DNA of 60,969 bases. It comes from Nitrosomonadaceae bacterium. Its GTDB lineage: Bacteria > Pseudomonadota > Gammaproteobacteria > Burkholderiales > Nitrosomonadaceae. The stretch lies in assembly GCA_014237605.1 (NCBI GenBank), contig JAAZZR010000003.1:1-60969 (forward strand), written 5' to 3'. The position numbers and the translations under genes were made by a program. This document shows, piece by piece, positions 60,666 to 60,969 of this stretch (position 1 is the stretch's first letter; every line of letters starts with the position of its first letter). The notes beneath the pieces are model-generated. The model searched no databases. It was not told the DNA's origin and saw only the letters and a list, made by a program, of their open reading frames with translations.

Positions 60666-60926
60666 TTATTCTTCCTCTTCTTCCTCTTCTTCCTCTTCTT
60701 CTTCCTCTTCCTCTTCTTCATCTTCTTCTTCCTCTTCTTCTTCTTCTGACTCGTCTTCTTCTTCTTCATCTGATTCTTCTTCTGATTCTTCTTCTTCTTC
60801 TGATTCTTCTTCATCTTCCTCTTCATCTTCTTCACTTTCATCATCTTCGTCTTCATAATCACTATCATCTTCTGATTCTTCTGATTCTTCTGTTTCGTAA
60901 TCTTCATCATCACTATCATCATCTTC
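60666..60926 (-). pseudogene. Acidic Glu/Asp/Ser-rich frame after an in-frame TAG
   Basis: 86 sense codons and a TAA stop, made almost only of Glu, Asp and Ser, with a few Tyr and Thr. It ends in a run of more than 10 glutamates encoded by GAA/GAG. It has no start codon and continues in frame from the partial frame to its right, separated only by a TAG. It could be the former acidic C-terminal tail of a protein encoded beyond the edge, or a simple-sequence expansion. Basic low-complexity readings of the same DNA in another frame are artefacts of the repeat. Confidence 0.4.
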
Positions 60927-60968
60927 CTAGTATTCTTCATCTTCATCAATATCATCATCACCGCATTT
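60927..60968 (-). CDS. 3' end of a gene entering from the right edge, acidic C-terminus
   Basis: The last 13 codons of a minus-strand frame, reading KCGDDDIDEDEEY and then TAG. The rest lies beyond the window. The family cannot be named from so little. Continuity of frame and composition with the acidic stretch downstream of the TAG suggests that both once formed one tail. Confidence 0.3.
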   Translation of the reverse strand, partial: KCGDDDIDEDEEY

Positions 60969-60969
60969 T

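Noticed and set aside
60647..60961. A 104-codon basic Lys/Met-rich frame on the minus strand
   Set aside because: It is the same GAA/GAT-type repeat read in another phase, giving AAG/ATG codons. The Glu/Asp/Ser phase with a following hairpin is the more sensible reading.

Overview
The window is an AT-rich stretch (about 40% G+C by eye, not calculated) of a Gram-negative bacterial chromosome, most likely a betaproteobacterium near Nitrosomonadales. The pointers are gene content and order: a complete mraZ-to-ftsA division and cell-wall cluster; the order ftsK-lolA-rarA-serS; ubiquinone synthesis (coq7); diaminopimelate-type MurE; glycolate oxidase glcDEF; a small periplasmic cytochrome c; and two genes of the exosortase A (PEP-CTERM) accessory set. 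The taxonomic call is inference from family knowledge. I saw no tRNA, rRNA, CRISPR array, insertion sequence, integrase or phage gene. Both window ends lie in purine-rich low-complexity DNA, which suggests contig ends or repeat boundaries.

Layout. 1-8.7 kb: a P-II protein gene with a replaced 5' end, a BepA-like M48 protease, a TerC membrane protein with a small upstream gene, phoU-fumC, rpiA, ilvA and a redoxin. 8.9-18.2 kb: pyrC, a cupin, a quinone oxidoreductase, lgt, ilvD, a cytochrome c behind a tandem promoter-region duplication, a YdcF-type protein, OsmC, coq7 and an orphan GlcF-like iron-sulfur protein. 18.3-18.6 kb: the RNase P RNA gene. 18.9-37.0 kb: mraZ-rsmH-ftsL-ftsI-murE-murF-ftsZ-mraY-murD-ftsW-murG-murC-murB-ddl-ftsQ-ftsA, headed by a consensus-like promoter and a three-repeat MraZ operator. 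ftsZ lies between murF and mraY instead of after ftsA. 37.1-53.1 kb is one long minus-strand block: serS, rarA, lolA, ftsK, glcFED plus garR, trpCDG, and the exosortase-A-associated decarboxylase and acyl-CoA ligase. 53.4-57.8 kb: ribF-ileS-lspA. 57.8-60.97 kb: an RhlE-type helicase, an unrecognised polytopic membrane protein and a highly acidic reading frame at the edge.

How the genes work together. The central block makes UDP-MurNAc-pentapeptide (murB, murC, murD, murE, murF, ddl), converts it to lipid II (mraY, murG) and builds the septum (ftsA, ftsZ, ftsQ, ftsL, ftsW, ftsI), with ftsK later acting in chromosome segregation. lgt and lspA process lipoproteins, and lolA carries them to the outer membrane. 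ilvA and ilvD belong to branched-chain amino-acid synthesis and trpGDC to tryptophan synthesis. glcDEF with garR could pass glycolate carbon to glycerate if a glyoxylate carboligase exists elsewhere.

The content is mostly core. I did not find a clearly new multi-gene system. The points most worth a second look are the relocated ftsZ, a 42-codon protein-like frame upstream of the exosortase-associated ligase, the interrupted acidic frame at the right edge, the altered glnB 5' end, the unrecognised 261-residue membrane protein, and the 73-bp duplication upstream of the cytochrome gene.
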